DNA of 22,724 bases from positions 1 to 22,724 of the forward strand of contig JANYAG010000219.1 in assembly GCA_025361465.1 (NCBI GenBank). The letters run 5' to 3'. The DNA comes from Gemmatimonadota bacterium (lineage in GTDB: Bacteria; Gemmatimonadota; Gemmatimonadetes; Gemmatimonadales; GWC2-71-9). Below, one piece after another: positions 8,159 through 16,321 of the stretch (its first letter is position 1; each line of letters starts with the position of its first letter). The notes beneath the pieces are model-generated. The model searched no databases. It was not told the DNA's origin and saw only the letters and a list, made by a program, of their open reading frames with translations. A program made the translations under genes and the position numbers.

Positions 8159-8827
8159 CTACTTCCGCTCCTCCTCCAGCACCAGCTTCGTCAGCCCGGC
8201 AACGGTCCGGATCTCCAGCTTGTCCATCAGGCTCTCCCGGTGCGTCTCCACGGTGCGATGCGAGATCCCGAGACGAGCGGCGATCTCCTTGTTGGTTTCG
8301 CCGCGCGTGATGCCGAGCAGGACCACCCGCTCGCGGGGGGTGAGTACGTCGAGCGGTGACGACGGTGGCGGAGCATTGCGGGCCTGTTCCAGCCGGGCGG
8401 CGATTTCCGGCGGGAAGAAGAGCTCGCCGCGATGCACGGCCCGGACCGCCCGCCGCAGTTCTGCCGGCAAGGAGTCCTTGAGGAGGTAGCCGCGAGCACC
8501 CGCGGTGACGCTCTGGAGGATGTACTCCGGTTCGTCGTACATCGACAGCACCAGCACCCGGGTCGGCGCACCAATTCGGGCAAGTTCGGCCGCGATCTTG
8601 AGGCCGTTGCGGCCGGGCATCGCCACATCGATCACCAGGACGTCGGGATCCTCCTTGGCGACCAGCGCCAGCGCCTCATCCCCGTCCGCCCCCTCGCCGA
8701 CCACGAGGATGCCCGGATCACTTTCGAGGACCCGACGAATGCCTTCACGCACCACGGCGTGATCATCGACCACGGCGACGCGGATCGGAACTTCGGTCAC
8801 CTCGGATTCCATCATGGGATCGGTCAC
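8159..8827 (-). CDS. NarL/LuxR-family response regulator
   Basis: This 222-aa two-component response regulator has a receiver domain at residues ~15-130: acidic pair Asp21/Asp22, phospho-acceptor Asp67 in 'VLVIDVAMPG', 'VLVLSMYDE' with the conserved Ser, and Lys116 in 'GYLLKDS'. A LuxR-type helix-turn-helix follows at ~155-218 ('LTPRERVVLLGITRGETNKE', then 'LGISHRTVETHRESLMDKL'). It is expected to bind DNA as a dimer when phosphorylated by the kinase encoded just upstream. The GTG start at 8827 overlaps the kinase stop and is preceded by a strong GAGGAGG; internal ATGs four codons later are alternatives. The gene points toward the RyR operon with a 130-bp gap and no clear terminator, so read-through is possible. 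Target genes are unknown. Confidence 0.95.
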   Translation of the reverse strand: MTDPMMESEVTEVPIRVAVVDDHAVVREGIRRVLESDPGILVVGEGADGDEALALVAKEDPDVLVIDVAMPGRNGLKIAAELARIGAPTRVLVLSMYDEPEYILQSVTAGARGYLLKDSLPAELRRAVRAVHRGELFFPPEIAARLEQARNAPPPSSPLDVLTPRERVVLLGITRGETNKEIAARLGISHRTVETHRESLMDKLEIRTVAGLTKLVLEEERK

Positions 8828-10134
8828 ACATCCTCCTCGAGCGGCAGCTCCACCGTCACCAGCACTCCGGATGGTACCACCGATTGGACGTCCACGCTGC
8901 CGCCGAGGGCCATGATCCGTTCCCGCATGCCGGCAAGTCCAACGTGCTTGGCCTGGCTGGCCTCCGGCGCGGCGTCCTTGGCCAGGCCACGACCATTGTC
9001 CCGCACAGTAAGGCGCAGCAGCGGGCCGTCAATCCGGATATGTACCGTGACCCGTGATGCCTCGGCATGGCGCACGACGTTGGCCAGCGCCTCTTGCGCG
9101 GCCCGGAAGAGGGCGAGTTCGGCGTCGGCCGTGAGTCGTGGCGGCCTGACGGGGAGTTCTGTGTCCACCGAGAGAGCACCGCGCTCGCGGACGTCGTCGG
9201 CGAGCGAGCGGATCGCCGGCAGGAGGCCGAGGTCGTCGAGCAGGGCGGGGCGGAGGTCATGCATCACCCGCCGGATGCCGCGGATGCCACCGTCCACCAG
9301 CGCGAGCACATGGTCGAGCCGATCGCGCGCGACGACGTCGGCGCCTTCTCGCAGCATCCCGACTTCCATCTTGACGGCCGAGAACGTCTGGGCGGTCTCG
9401 TCGTGCAGGTCGCGCTGCAGGCGGCGCCGCTCCTCCTCGTGGTGTCGCACCATCCGGGTGGAGAGATGGGCCAGTTCGCTGGTGCGTTCCTCGAGTCGAG
9501 TGGCCAGCTCCGAGAGCACCATCAGTCCGAAGCCGACCCCGACGGCGAGCTCGAACAGGATGTCGAGATAGTATCCCCACGGCGTCCAGGCTCCCTGGGC
9601 GCGGAGGAAGGGATAGTCGAGGTGATGCAGGCCCCAGAGCAGAAAGGCCACCGCCACGAACCGCGCACCGCCGGAATCGGCGCGGCGACTGTGACGCCAG
9701 AACACCCACGAGGTCCAGAGCGTCGCCCCGGAAATCAGGGCGACCATGGGGACGGCGACCAGCATGAACTGGTCGAGGAAGGAAACCGCGAGCCAGGCCC
9801 CGAGGAGCGGGACCAGTCCAAAGGCGGCGTAGCCATGGCGCCACGGCGTGTTGCGCGAGAAGACCAGCGCGGCCCAGAGGATGGCCAGGGCGACCCAGCC
9901 GGTGGCGACCTGGTGCCAGAAGAGCCAGGTCAGCTTCCCGGTCGCCAGGAACGCGATGATGGCACCGAGCCGCACCGTGTAGAGCCCCCAAGCCGCCGCC
10001 CACCACGCCAGCCAGGGCTGGCGCAAGCGGTGGTAGAGCAGCAGCGCGAAACCGACGAGCCCGGCGGTGACCGTCGCCTGGAAGATGACGTCGGCGAGTT
10101 CGGCATCGGAGGCGAGTCGCATCGATTCCTGCAT
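8824..10134 (-). CDS. Membrane sensor histidine kinase, NarX/DesK type (HisKA_3)
   Basis: This 436-aa kinase has about six to seven N-terminal TM spans (residues ~15-210) and no obvious extracytoplasmic domain, so it likely senses a membrane or intramembrane signal. A short coiled linker (~212-230) leads to the HisKA_3 dimerisation helix 'EEERRRLQRDLHDETAQ', with phospho-accepting His244. The ATPase domain follows, with N box 'EALANVVRHA' (Asn352), G1 box 'DNGRG' (379-383) and 'GLAGMRER' (399-406). The gene is translationally coupled to its response regulator. The start at ATG 10134 has no evident ribosome binding site, and Met5 is an alternative. The cognate stimulus is unknown. Confidence 0.95.
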   Translation of the reverse strand: MQESMRLASDAELADVIFQATVTAGLVGFALLLYHRLRQPWLAWWAAAWGLYTVRLGAIIAFLATGKLTWLFWHQVATGWVALAILWAALVFSRNTPWRHGYAAFGLVPLLGAWLAVSFLDQFMLVAVPMVALISGATLWTSWVFWRHSRRADSGGARFVAVAFLLWGLHHLDYPFLRAQGAWTPWGYYLDILFELAVGVGFGLMVLSELATRLEERTSELAHLSTRMVRHHEEERRRLQRDLHDETAQTFSAVKMEVGMLREGADVVARDRLDHVLALVDGGIRGIRRVMHDLRPALLDDLGLLPAIRSLADDVRERGALSVDTELPVRPPRLTADAELALFRAAQEALANVVRHAEASRVTVHIRIDGPLLRLTVRDNGRGLAKDAAPEASQAKHVGLAGMRERIMALGGSVDVQSVVPSGVLVTVELPLEEDV

Positions 10135-10205
10135 GCGGCGAAACGTGCTGGAACGGATGCGCGGTGGCTAGGGGTGGGGTCGGGTCGGTGGCAGGGAGGG
10201 CGTCA

Positions 10206-10217
10206 GCTGGCGCCAGC
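10206..10217. promoter_or_regulatory. 12-bp perfect palindrome between divergent genes
   Basis: GCTGGCGCCAGC is self-complementary over all 12 bases. It sits in the 140-bp gap between the kinase gene (minus strand) and the small membrane protein gene (plus strand), upstream of the candidate promoter at 10222. It could be an operator for either gene, but palindromes of this length are not rare in GC-rich DNA. Confidence 0.3.
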
Positions 10218-10221
10218 GCGG

Positions 10222-10251
10222 TTGCGGGGTCCGACCCGTTCGTGCTAGTAT
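10222..10251 (+). promoter_or_regulatory. Candidate sigma-70-like promoter for the 50-aa membrane protein
   Basis: TTGCGG (10222-10227) and TAGTAT (10246-10251) are separated by 18 bp. Both are partial matches to the consensus (TTGACA, TATAAT). Transcription would start near 10258, leaving a short leader that contains GGAGG (10264-10268) six bases before the ATG. Confidence 0.4.
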
Positions 10252-10274
10252 TTTCGCCCTATCGGAGGTTCAGG

Positions 10275-10427
10275 ATGCTCTATTATCTCGGGATGGTCAT
10301 GGCGGTGGTCGGAGCGGGGGCGCTGATCGGTGCGCTCACCTACGTGTCGCTCCTGATCACCGTGCTGATCATGTCGATGTTTGCCTTTACCGCGGCCCCG
10401 ATCCTGGACAAGATTTTCAAGGAATAG
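10275..10427 (+). CDS. Small 50-aa membrane protein
   Basis: The ATG at 10275 is preceded by GGAGG with a six-base spacer, which decides the start over a longer open frame from 10164. The product, MLYYLGMVMAVVGAGALIGA..., has two closely spaced hydrophobic stretches (about residues 3-20 and 22-40), possibly a hairpin, and ends in the charged tail 'LDKIFKE'. No family is recognised. Its last 11 bases overlap the end of the convergent gene on the other strand. A role as a small envelope or stress peptide is only a guess; that it is translated seems likely from the binding site and promoter. Confidence 0.7.
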   Translation: MLYYLGMVMAVVGAGALIGALTYVSLLITVLIMSMFAFTAAPILDKIFKE

Positions 10428-10791
10428 AGTCTGCTTCAGGTTCGGCGTCATCGAGGCGTTCGGGGGTAGTGGCTTCTCGCACTGCCCCCTCGTAGTTGAT
10501 GGTGGCACTGCCCAGCAATTCACCGAGGCCTCGCACCTTGAGCTGCTGGCCGCCACCACGACGCAGCAGGGTTTCCATGTAGCCGAAGGTTTCGGCGAGC
10601 GAGGACACGCTCAGTCCGCCCGCCTGGGCCTTGAGTTCGCCCAGCAGCCGGATCAGCGCACGGACCGCGCTGTCGTCGGCGTGGTTGGTTGACATCAGCT
10701 CAATGCCCTTGCGGATCTTCGCGAACTTTGGTGGCAGGGTGGCGAGCCAGGCGGATCGTATCTGTTGCTGGGTTGACAGCTTGGCGCCCAT
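10417..10791 (-). CDS. Small helical protein, possibly degenerate Hpt-like
   Basis: This 124-aa protein starts at ATG 10791, chosen because GGAGGA lies seven bases upstream; the frame extends further to 10818 without a better site. The product is soluble and mainly helical: 'QQQIRSAWLATLPPKFAKIR' and 'ALIRLLGELKAQAGGLSVSS', then 'LAETFGYMETLLRRGGGQQL'. The run 'LIRLLGELKAQAGGLSVSSLAE' has the spacing of a histidine phosphotransfer domain (H.LKG.A...G...L), but the phospho-accepting His is absent. It may therefore be a pseudo-Hpt, or simply a four-helix bundle that resembles one. It is convergent with the 50-aa membrane protein and divergent from the RND operon. No firm function. Confidence 0.72.
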   Translation of the reverse strand: MGAKLSTQQQIRSAWLATLPPKFAKIRKGIELMSTNHADDSAVRALIRLLGELKAQAGGLSVSSLAETFGYMETLLRRGGGQQLKVRGLGELLGSATINYEGAVREATTPERLDDAEPEADSIP

Positions 10792-10850
10792 GACATGCTC
10801 CTCCTGCCAGGTCCCCACCGGATCTGCGCAGCTCGATAGGTCGGACGATC

Positions 10851-10868
10851 ATCTTCCAGACGGAAGAT
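10851..10868. promoter_or_regulatory. Perfect hairpin/palindrome before the RND operon
   Basis: ATCTTCC (10851-10857), a four-base spacer AGAC, and GGAAGAT (10862-10868) form a perfect 7-bp inverted repeat ending ten bases before the permease start. It is placed where a repressor operator or a 5'-UTR hairpin controlling translation would be expected. Local repressors of the TetR/MarR type commonly regulate RND pumps, but none is encoded here. Confidence 0.5.
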
Positions 10869-10878
10869 AGGACCCTTC

Positions 10879-13800
10879 ATGCGCCTTTCGGACGTTTCGA
10901 TCAGCCGGCCGGTCTTCGCCTCGATGCTGTCGCTGGCCCTGGTGCTGTTCGGCGCCCTCGGGTACCAGCGCCTGACCGTCCGGGAACTTCCCGATGTCGA
11001 CCCGCCGATCATCTCGGTCACCACCACCCTGCGCGGGGCCAATCCGCGGGTGATGGAATCTTCGGTCACGGATGTGCTGGAAGAGGAACTGAGCACGTTG
11101 CAGGGACTGCGGACCCTGTCGTCCTCGAGTGCCGAGCAGGCAAGCACCATCGTGCTGGAATTCAACCTCGGGCGGGACATCGAGTCGGCCGCTCAGGACG
11201 TCCGTGACAAGGTCAACCGCGTCCGGGGCCGGTTGCCGGTGGACGTCGACGAGCCGATCATCGCGAAGCAGGAAGCCGACGCGCAGCCCTTCTACTACCT
11301 GTCGCTGGCCTCGCCGTCGATGGACCTGATGCAGCTCAGCGACCTCGCTGACCGGGTGGTGAAACAGCGGCTGCAGACCGTCTCGGGCGTCGGCAGCGCC
11401 CAGGTCATCGGCGAGCGACGCTATTCGATGCGCGTCTGGCTTGATCCGGACGCCCTGTCCTCGCGCAGCCTCACGGTGCAGGACGTGGCCGCGGCCATCC
11501 GCTCGCACAATGTCGAGGTCCCGGCCGGGCGGATCGAGTCGACCCAGCGCGAATTCACCGTGCGCTCGCTGGGCGAGCTCCGCACGCCGGCGGAGTTCGC
11601 CGACCTCGTGGTCTCGAGCAGCAATGGGGCGCTCGTCAAGCTCCGCGATGTGGCGCGCGTCGAACTCGGACCGGCCGATGATCGCTCCGCCATCCGCTTC
11701 GACGGCAATTCGTCGGTGGGGATCGGCGTGGTTCGGCAGTCCAAGGCCAACCTGATCGATGTGTCGGACGCGATTCACGAGGCGCTCCCCGGCATTCAGG
11801 CCGAGTTGCCACCCGGCGTGAGCCTCACCACCGCGTTCGACCAGTCGGTCTTCGTGAAGCGCTCGATCGCCGACGCCGAGCGGACCCTGCTGGAAGCGGC
11901 CGTGCTGGTCGTCGTGATCATCTTCCTCTTCCTCCGGAACTTCCGCGCCACGCTGATTCCCGCGTTCGCCATCCCCACGTCGATCGTCTCGACGTTCGCG
12001 GTGATGTACGCCATGGGGTACTCCATCAACAATTTCACCCTGCTGGCGCTGACCATCGCGATCGGCATCGTGGTTGACGATGCGATCATCGTGCTGGAGA
12101 ACGCCTATCGACACCAGGAGGAACTGGGCGAGGATCCCGTCACGGCGGCGCGCCGCGGCACCAGCGAGATCGGCTTTGCGGTCATCGCCACGACGGCCTC
12201 GCTGATGGCGGTGTTCGTGCCGCTGGCCTTCCTGCAGGGCAACACCGGCCGGCTCTTCAACGAATTTGGCGTCGCCGTTGCCGGGTCGGTGCTGATTTCG
12301 GGTTTCGTGGCCCTGACGCTCACCCCGATGCTCTGCGCCCGCATCCTGCGGGTGCCCCCGAGCCATGGCGTGTTCTACCAGGCACTGGAACGCGGCTTCG
12401 TGGGGCTGGCCACGGGCTATCGCCGGACCCTCGTGGGCGTGTTGCGGCGGCCGGCCATGGTGCTGGGTTTCATGGCGGTACTGCTCGGCCTGACGGTCGT
12501 GGTGGCGCTCTCCCTCAAGCGGGAGTTCATCCCGGCGGACGATCGCGGCGTGATCTTCACCGCCGTCCTCGCGCCCGAAGGATCGACCATCGGCTATACC
12601 GACGGGTACCAGCGCCGCGTCGAGGAGGCGTTCAGGACCACGCCCGAGGTCGCCCACGTCTTTTCGATCGTGGGCCGGGGAAGTTCGCCCAACGGGGGAT
12701 TCGTCGTCGGCCTGCTGACGCCCTGGGAAGATCGCACCCGTGACGTGCAGGCGGTCCTCTCTGAGCTTCGTCCGAAGCTCGGCGCCATCTCCGGCGTCAT
12801 GGCGTTTGCCGCGTCGCCGTCGGCGGTGGGCGGTGGCGGCTCCCCGGTCCAGTTCATCGTGAAGAACTCCGACTACGACTCGCTCCTCGCCAGCAACGAT
12901 CGGCTGCTCAGGGTCGCGCGCGCGATTCCCGGACTCGTCAACGTCGACACCGACCTGAAGGTGAACAAGCCGGAGCTCACCGTCTCGTTTGATCGTGATC
13001 GCGCCGAAGACCTCGGGGTGCCGGTGGCCGACGTGGCCGCCACGCTGCAGACGATGCTGGGCGGGTCGCGCACGGGGACCTTCACCCGCGCGGACAACTT
13101 GTACGACGTGCTGCTGCAACTGGATCGGACCCGGCGCGTCACGCCACAGGACATGACGTCGTTGTTCGTGCGCGGTCGCGGGAATGCGCTGGTCCGCCTC
13201 GATGCCCTCGCCCACATCACCGAGACCACCGGGCCGCGGGCCATCGCGCACTTCGACCGGGTGCGCAATTTCACGCTCTCGGCCGCGATCGCCCCCGGCT
13301 ATACTCTCGGCGAGGCGATCGACACACTGCGTGGCCTGGTGAAAGCCGAGTTGCCGGCTGCCACCTCCGTCGCGCTTGGCGGCGAGTCGCGCGAGCTCGC
13401 GGAGAGCGGCTACCAGCTGCTCTTCGCCTTCGGGCTGGCGATCCTGGTCGTCTTCATGGTGCTGGCGTCCCAGTTCGAGTCGATCGTGCATCCGTTCACC
13501 GTCCTGATGGCGGTGCCCCTGGCCGTGATCGGGGCGATCTTCACCCTGAAGCTGGTGGGCGCCACCATCAACCTCTATTCGCAGATCGGCATGATCCTGC
13601 TGGTAGGCCTGGTCACCAAGAACTCGATCCTGCTGGTGGATTGTGCCAACAAGCTCAAGGCGGAAGGGCGCGACCTGGTCGATGCGATGCTCGAGGCAGG
13701 GCGGGTCCGGCTGCGGCCGATCCTGATGACCTCGGTCGCCACCATCATGGGCGCGCTGCCCGTGGCCCTTGGCATCGGCGCCGGTTCCGGTGCGCGCCGG

Positions 13801-13950
13801 CCGCTGGGGTACGCGATCGTCGGAGGCATCGTCTTCTCGACGGTGTTGACCCTGTTCGTGGTGCCCACGGTCTGGCTGCTCCTCGAACGACTCACCGGGA
13901 CGCGCCAAACCGCGACGATTCCGGTCGTCGTGCCGGGGGAGGCGCCATGA
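10879..13950 (+). CDS. RND efflux transporter permease (HAE1/AcrB-like)
   Basis: This 1023-aa inner-membrane proton/drug antiporter is full length for the HAE1 family. It shows the usual two-fold repeat: one N-terminal TM span (~12-29), a large periplasmic loop, six spans at ~330-530, then the pattern repeated to the end. TM4 carries 'GIVVDDAIIVLEN' with Asp400 and Asp401, equivalent to the AcrB proton-relay pair. TM10 has 'GLVTKNSILLVD' with Lys914, the counterpart of AcrB Lys940. 'RELPDVDPPIISVTT' near residue 36 is characteristic of this group. It is the first gene of a five-gene run, and its stop overlaps the start of the TolC-like gene. Expected cargo is drugs or other amphiphiles; metal export is unlikely because the HME-type TM4 motif is absent. 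Confidence 0.95.
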   Translation: MRLSDVSISRPVFASMLSLALVLFGALGYQRLTVRELPDVDPPIISVTTTLRGANPRVMESSVTDVLEEELSTLQGLRTLSSSSAEQASTIVLEFNLGRDIESAAQDVRDKVNRVRGRLPVDVDEPIIAKQEADAQPFYYLSLASPSMDLMQLSDLADRVVKQRLQTVSGVGSAQVIGERRYSMRVWLDPDALSSRSLTVQDVAAAIRSHNVEVPAGRIESTQREFTVRSLGELRTPAEFADLVVSSSNGALVKLRDVARVELGPADDRSAIRFDGNSSVGIGVVRQSKANLIDVSDAIHEALPGIQAELPPGVSLTTAFDQSVFVKRSIADAERTLLEAAVLVVVIIFLFLRNFRATLIPAFAIPTSIVSTFAVMYAMGYSINNFTLLALTIAIGIVVDDAIIVLENAYRHQEELGEDPVTAARRGTSEIGFAVIATTASLMAVFVPLAFLQGNTGRLFNEFGVAVAGSVLISGFVALTLTPMLCARILRVPPSHGVFYQALERGFVGLATGYRRTLVGVLRRPAMVLGFMAVLLGLTVVVALSLKREFIPADDRGVIFTAVLAPEGSTIGYTDGYQRRVEEAFRTTPEVAHVFSIVGRGSSPNGGFVVGLLTPWEDRTRDVQAVLSELRPKLGAISGVMAFAASPSAVGGGGSPVQFIVKNSDYDSLLASNDRLLRVARAIPGLVNVDTDLKVNKPELTVSFDRDRAEDLGVPVADVAATLQTMLGGSRTGTFTRADNLYDVLLQLDRTRRVTPQDMTSLFVRGRGNALVRLDALAHITETTGPRAIAHFDRVRNFTLSAAIAPGYTLGEAIDTLRGLVKAELPAATSVALGGESRELAESGYQLLFAFGLAILVVFMVLASQFESIVHPFTVLMAVPLAVIGAIFTLKLVGATINLYSQIGMILLVGLVTKNSILLVDCANKLKAEGRDLVDAMLEAGRVRLRPILMTSVATIMGALPVALGIGAGSGARRPLGYAIVGGIVFSTVLTLFVVPTVWLLLERLTGTRQTATIPVVVPGEAP

Positions 13951-15242
13951 TCATCCTCCGGCTGGCCGTGCTGCTTTCGGCGCTGGGTGCTCGAGCCGAC
14001 ACGATCCCCGTGGTGACCCTGGCCGAAGCACTCCAGCGTGCCGTGCGCCTCGACCCCGGCTATGTGCAGGCGCTGGTGCAGGTCGACAACGCCGAGTCCG
14101 CCCGCCGGACCGCGCGCCTGGCGTTCTTCCTGCCCACGGTCAACGCGACCACCAGTTACACCGTCCTGTCGACCCAGCAGTTCAATATCGGCACCGGGCA
14201 GCCGGCATCTTCGACGGCAAGTGCCTCGCTCGACGCGCGCTACGAACTGTTCAATGGCGGCCGGAACTTCGCCGAGGCGAAGCGGAGCGGCGCCGCCCTG
14301 GAAGCCGCGCAGGCCGGCGAACTGAGCGAGCGGTTCACCGTCGCGGCGCAGGTCGAGCGCGCCTACTATGACGTACTCGGTGCGCGCGAGTTGCTTGACG
14401 TCGGGCAACAACGGTCGCTGCGCGCGCAGGAGCAGTTGGGCACCGCGCGGGCACGGGTCGTCAGCGGCGCCACGGTCCAGTCCGATTCACTCCAGGTGCT
14501 GCTCGAGGTGCAGCGCGCGGGCACCGAGGTGCAGCGGCGGCAGGCGGACCTGGTGGTCAACCAGCTCGAGCTCGGGCGACGGATCGGGAACGAGCGCGGA
14601 GCAGACGCGGCGCCGCTCGACACGCTGCCGCCGCCTCCCTTGCCGCTCTCGCTCGATGAGGCGGTGCGATACGCGGCGACGCAGGGTCCCGCGTGGTTGC
14701 AGGCGCGCGCCAACGAGCGCGCGGCCGAGTACCAGGTGCGCGCTCGGGTCGGCAGTTATTTCCCCACGGTCGCGCTCACCGCCTCGCTCGGCAAGTTCGA
14801 CTCGAAGTTCTTTCCCTCGTTGACGACGCGTCGCACCGCCGGCTTCACGATCTCCCTGCCACTCTGGGATGGCGCGCAGCGGGAGCTGGCGCTGGCCGTG
14901 CTGCGCTCCAACCAGACGCTTGCGACGGCGACGCGACAGAATCTCGAGCAGTCGACGCGCCATGATGTGACCCAGGCCTACACCGGCTACGACGTGGCTC
15001 GCGGTTCGCTGGCCAGTGCCCTGACCGGTGTCGCCGTGGCGAGTGAGATCTTCCGGGTACAGGAAGCCCGCTATCGTGCCGGGGCCGCCACGGTGCTTGA
15101 GCTGCTCGATGCCCAGGCGCAGCTGGTGCAGGCCCAGGCCGACGTGGTGCAGGCGCGCTACAGCGTGCGGCTCGCCCGGGCCTCGCTCGAGGTGCTGCTC
15201 GGCCGTCGACTTTCCACCGTTCCCGATCGGAGCACTCCGTGA
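13947..15242 (+). CDS. TolC-like outer-membrane efflux protein
   Basis: This 431-aa outer-membrane channel partners the RND pump. The start ATG 13947 overlaps the permease stop (ATGA) and follows a GGGGGAGG sequence; an upstream extension of the frame inside the permease gene is rejected. A signal peptide (MIILRLAVLLSALGARA) precedes 'VTLAEALQRAVRLDPGYVQA', the standard first helix of the OEP family. Two long helical repeats follow, each with the family's barrel strand; the second repeat begins 'LSLDEAVRYAATQGP'. The C-terminus has 'RYRAGAATVLELLDAQAQLV', the typical last-helix motif. Mature protein trimerises in the outer membrane. The call is firm; length is slightly short but within range. 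Confidence 0.94.
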   Translation: MIILRLAVLLSALGARADTIPVVTLAEALQRAVRLDPGYVQALVQVDNAESARRTARLAFFLPTVNATTSYTVLSTQQFNIGTGQPASSTASASLDARYELFNGGRNFAEAKRSGAALEAAQAGELSERFTVAAQVERAYYDVLGARELLDVGQQRSLRAQEQLGTARARVVSGATVQSDSLQVLLEVQRAGTEVQRRQADLVVNQLELGRRIGNERGADAAPLDTLPPPPLPLSLDEAVRYAATQGPAWLQARANERAAEYQVRARVGSYFPTVALTASLGKFDSKFFPSLTTRRTAGFTISLPLWDGAQRELALAVLRSNQTLATATRQNLEQSTRHDVTQAYTGYDVARGSLASALTGVAVASEIFRVQEARYRAGAATVLELLDAQAQLVQAQADVVQARYSVRLARASLEVLLGRRLSTVPDRSTP

Positions 15243-16321
15243 CCGTGCGAATGATCCTGCTCGTAGGGGCTCTCGTGGTCCTCCCGAGCGCCTGCGGCGG
15301 CAAGCCAGGCAACAATGCTCCCGGCGGTGGCATGGGTCCTTCGGGAGCGCCGCCGACCGCCGTCGAGGTGAGCGCCGCCTTCGCGGATACCGTCGTGGAC
15401 GCCATCGTCGCCACCGGACAGATCGAGGCGATCCAGCAGATCCAGCTGCGCCCCGATGTGGAGGGACGCCTCGTCGACCTGTTGGTTCAGGAAGGCGCGA
15501 TCGTCGAGAAGGGGGCACCGCTGGTGAAGATCGATGACGCCGAGCTCAAGGCGCAGGTCGAGCGCGCCCGGGCCGACTTTGACCTCGCCCGGCAGGCGCT
15601 GGATCGCACCCGACAGCTGCTGGGGCAGAAGGCGGCCGCCCCGGCCGACCTGGAGCGCGCCGAGGCCGCGGCACGCAGCTCGAAGGCATCACTCGATCTG
15701 CTCCAGCTGCGGCTGACGCGCACCACGGTGCTGGCGCCGTTCGCCGGCGTGGTCGGCCAGCGTCGCGTGTCCCTGGGCGACTACGTCACCACCAGCACGC
15801 AGCTGCTGACGCTGCAGACCATCGCGCCGGCGCGCGCCACCTTCTCGGTTCCCGAACGCTATGCCGCCGAACTCCGACGGGGCGCAAAGGTGGAATTCCA
15901 TGTCGCCGCACTCCCGGGCAAGCGATTCGATGCGCAGGTCGATTTTGTGGACCCGGTCATCACGTTGCCGGGCCGGACTATCACGGTGAAGGCCCTCACG
16001 GCCAACAGCGCCCGCAGCCTGCAACCCGGGATGTTCATCGAGGCGCGCCTCACGATCGGAGTGCGTCCGCATGCCACCGTCATCCCCGAGGAGGCGATCT
16101 CACCCACCGCATCGGCGTCATGGGTGTGGGTGGTCGCCGATGGAAAGGCCACCCGGCGCGAGGTCGAGCTCGGCGTCCGCATGCCCGGCTTCGTCGAGGT
16201 GCTCAAGGGAGTCGATGTGGGAGATCGTGTCGTGATCGGCGGGCAGGACCGGCTGGTCGAGGGCGCCGCCGTGAAGCCGACCGACATCAACCGCCGGCCC
16301 CCGGCGGTCCACGAGCCATGA
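15239..16321 (+). CDS. RND efflux periplasmic adaptor lipoprotein (AcrA/HlyD-like)
   Basis: This 360-aa membrane fusion protein links permease and channel. It starts at GTG 15239 with a GTGA overlap; ATG 15251 is an alternative. The lipobox 'VLPSAC' puts the acylated cysteine near residue 19. The order of domains is typical: a beta-barrel/lipoyl half ('IQLRPDVEGRLVDLLVQEGA'), a helical hairpin at ~95-150 ('ARADFDLARQALDRTRQLLG'), and the second lipoyl half ('RTTVLAPFAGVVGQRRVSLG'). A beta-barrel then follows ('ATFSVPERYAAELRRGAKVE'), with a membrane-proximal domain with 'VIPEEAI'. With the two preceding genes this makes a complete tripartite pump. Gene order permease, channel, adaptor is less common than adaptor first. 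Confidence 0.95.
   Translation: MTVRMILLVGALVVLPSACGGKPGNNAPGGGMGPSGAPPTAVEVSAAFADTVVDAIVATGQIEAIQQIQLRPDVEGRLVDLLVQEGAIVEKGAPLVKIDDAELKAQVERARADFDLARQALDRTRQLLGQKAAAPADLERAEAAARSSKASLDLLQLRLTRTTVLAPFAGVVGQRRVSLGDYVTTSTQLLTLQTIAPARATFSVPERYAAELRRGAKVEFHVAALPGKRFDAQVDFVDPVITLPGRTITVKALTANSARSLQPGMFIEARLTIGVRPHATVIPEEAISPTASASWVWVVADGKATRREVELGVRMPGFVEVLKGVDVGDRVVIGGQDRLVEGAAVKPTDINRRPPAVHEP

Noticed and set aside
10849..13908. A 1019-codon open frame antisense to the RND permease gene
   Set aside because: Its translation is rich in Arg, His, Asp and Gln with no domain pattern, while the plus strand encodes a full RND permease with all catalytic residues. Long antisense frames are expected opposite genes with strong GC-rich third positions.
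13641..13946. N-terminal extension of the TolC-like gene inside the permease gene
   Set aside because: The extension is an out-of-phase shadow of the permease. A signal peptide and Shine-Dalgarno mark ATG 13947.
16120..16317. N-terminal extension of the HEWQH protein inside the adaptor gene
   Set aside because: It overlaps the adaptor coding sequence and has Arg/Gly-rich shadow composition. ATG 16318 with ATGA coupling and a signal-like N-terminus is better.
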